Virus record (IMG/VR): IMGVR_UViG_3300042527_000179
Coordinates: 1 to 20,060 of that record
Reading direction: 5' to 3' (one strand)
Length of the DNA stretch: 20,060 bases
Source of the DNA: a virus
Below are positions 19,134 to 20,060 of the stretch, piece after piece. The notes beneath the pieces were generated by a model. That model saw only the letters and a program-made list of their open reading frames with translations. It was not told the origin of the DNA and searched no databases. Position 1 is the first letter of the stretch. Every line of letters starts with the position of its first letter. The position numbers and the translations under genes are program-made.

Positions 19134-19259
19134 ATGGATAAAGAAAAAGCATTAATGATAATTGAAAGAGCTTTAGATGAAGCTACAAAAAAAGGTGTGT
19201 ATAGCCTTTCTGATGTTGCGGCTATTTTAAACGCCCTTAACACTATAAAAAACGATTAA
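19134..19259 (+). CDS. 41-aa helical protein
   Basis: The frame reads MDKEKALMIIERALDEATKK, then GVYSLSDVAAILNALNTIKN. It forms two helices split by a GVYSL turn, a pattern found in short proteins next to phage tail genes (chaperone- or adaptor-like). The spacing, 2 bases after the previous stop and 2 before the next ATG, supports it as a real gene. Function is unknown. Confidence 0.65.
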   Translation: MDKEKALMIIERALDEATKKGVYSLSDVAAILNALNTIKND

Positions 19260-19261
19260 AA

Positions 19262-19522
19262 ATGGCATATCAAAAACTACAACAATCTAGAGCTGCGGCA
19301 GTAACACCTAGTGATACCGACAATATTCCTTACGTTGGATACCCAACTGAAACTTGGCCATGTGTACTTTACTCTGGTTCTGGTGGTATTATTAGAGTTT
19401 TAACTGCTGGAGGTGATGACGTTACATTTAACTCTGTTCCTGCTGGAGTTGTTCTACCTATCCAAGTTATCAGAGTATTTGCATCTACAACATCTGCAAC
19501 TGGTATAGTAGCACTTTGGTAA
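19262..19522 (+). CDS. Spike-base-like virion protein, 86 aa
   Basis: The protein begins MAYQKLQQSRAAAVTPSDTD and contains CVLYSGSGGIIRVLTAGGDD and VVLPIQVIRVFASTTSATGI. The order xVTPSDTxNIPxVG, (C/A)LYxGxGGxxxVxTAGGDxVTF, VPAGxxLPxxVxRVxAxxTTA is the pattern of the small spike base proteins (RCAP_Rcc01079-like) of phage and gene-transfer-agent tails. It would sit as a trimer under a host-binding spike on the capsid or tail. The assignment comes from the motif order and has not been checked. Confidence 0.7.
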   Translation: MAYQKLQQSRAAAVTPSDTDNIPYVGYPTETWPCVLYSGSGGIIRVLTAGGDDVTFNSVPAGVVLPIQVIRVFASTTSATGIVALW

Positions 19523-19523
19523 G

Positions 19524-19853
19524 ATGGCTCTTATTAGTAACGAAGGAACGGTTGGCTTAACTAGCACAATACTATACGAGTGTAGGTCTCAAAATGTTTG
19601 TGCCATAAATTATATAAGATTCTCAAACTCCGTAACTAATTATGATGTTCTTGTACAGAAGTATGTAGCTTCAACTGCATCTACTGTAGATATATATTCA
19701 TTATCATTAAATCATGGTGACACTATTACTGATGATATGGTTTATATACTATATGCTGGTGACCAGATACTAGCCACATCAACTGACGCTAATACAACGT
19801 TTATAATAAGCGGAGAGGAAGGTCCAAACTTATCTTTCTTACGATGCAAGTAA
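19524..19853 (+). CDS. Probable virion surface protein, 109 aa
   Basis: The protein starts MALISNEGTVGLTSTILYEC and is beta-rich throughout, with VQKYVASTASTVDIYSLSLN and MVYILYAGDQILATSTDANT. The layout resembles small beta-sandwich virion proteins encoded next to spike-base proteins, which likely interact with them. It overlaps the next gene by 10 bases. No specific family can be named. Confidence 0.6.
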   Translation: MALISNEGTVGLTSTILYECRSQNVCAINYIRFSNSVTNYDVLVQKYVASTASTVDIYSLSLNHGDTITDDMVYILYAGDQILATSTDANTTFIISGEEGPNLSFLRCK

Positions 19854-20060
19854 CTGATGCCAGTGGATATATATTTGGGCCAAAAGGTCTTCAGGTAAAT
19901 GGTGCTGATGGTAAGCCAAAAGTAATAACTGGTGGTGGTGGAGGCTTTCCAAAAGGAACTGCAAGTGGGGTAAACACATATACAACTACAATATCAGGCG
20001 TAACATCTTACAACGATGGTGACGCATATCTAATTAGATTTACTACTGGAAACACAACTG
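19844..20060 (+). CDS. Tail-fibre-like protein (partial, N-terminus)
   Basis: The gene starts at 19844 with MQVTDASGYIFGPKGLQVNG and runs off the right edge. The visible 72 residues contain a polyglycine turn (TGGGGGF), and then GTASGVNTYTTTISGVTSYN, DGDAYLIRFTTGNTT. That last block (G-x-Y-T-x-x-(I/V)-x-G-V-T-S-Y-x-D-G-D-A-Y) is typical of phage tail fibre repeats. The full length and receptor-binding domain are outside the window. Confidence 0.7.
   Translation, partial: MQVTDASGYIFGPKGLQVNGADGKPKVITGGGGGFPKGTASGVNTYTTTISGVTSYNDGDAYLIRFTTGNTT

Overview
The window looks like part of a double-stranded DNA phage genome, most likely a free-living (metagenome-type) phage of a Bacteroidetes/Flavobacteriia host. 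Three things point to that host group: repeated TAnnTTTG-type -7 promoter elements; AT-rich leaders without clear Shine-Dalgarno sequences; and many small proteins of kinds I associate with Bacteroidetes phages (VirE/BT4734-like N-terminus, DUF3127 ssDNA-binding protein, WYL_2/SH3-like protein, MKQTAVE and MKATLEFNLP starts). I see no integrase, no rRNA and no housekeeping genes.

Left arm (1-11248, all minus strand): about 37 tightly packed, mostly tiny genes, many joined by ATGA or TAATG stop/start overlaps. Read in transcription order (from 11248 down), it starts with small unknown and membrane proteins. Next come a WYL_2-like protein and an orphan DNA cytosine-5 methyltransferase, then a group of secreted or membrane small proteins. 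A nucleic-acid module follows: a conserved AHWRNL protein, a PD-(D/E)XK nuclease and a DUF3127 SSB-like protein. After it come a lipoprotein, more small phage proteins, a tRNA-Arg(UCU), and the start of a VirE-N type replication protein that runs off the left edge. Two RNA hairpins that pair better on the minus strand (near 413-443 and 2512-2538) look like internal terminators.

Divergent control region (11249-12132, 884 bases): no convincing gene. It holds a strongly structured element (11273-11511) closed by a 10-12 bp long-range helix. Beside it is a regular array of six TACGTA palindromes spaced 10/14 bases. Further right are an 8-bp tandem repeat, an ACCT tandem repeat and alternative hairpins. 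This is the least explained part of the window and probably the control hub (early leader/operator, or origin) separating the two arms.

Right arm (12133-20060, plus strand except one gene): basic, lysine-rich proteins of unknown function, then a terminator and a good Bacteroidetes-type promoter driving a complete phage groEL-groES pair. A single minus-strand winged-helix-like gene (16110-16616) interrupts the arm. Its promoter is interleaved head-on with the promoter of the next plus-strand operon, which suggests a switch. That operon encodes six small, mostly very basic proteins (one DUF5872-like). Virion surface/tail proteins follow: a spike-base-like 86-aa protein, two other candidate structural proteins and the start of a tail-fibre-like protein running off the right edge. 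My model is that the left arm handles replication and host takeover, and the right arm is late: chaperonin, DNA-binding or injected basic proteins, and tail/spike parts.
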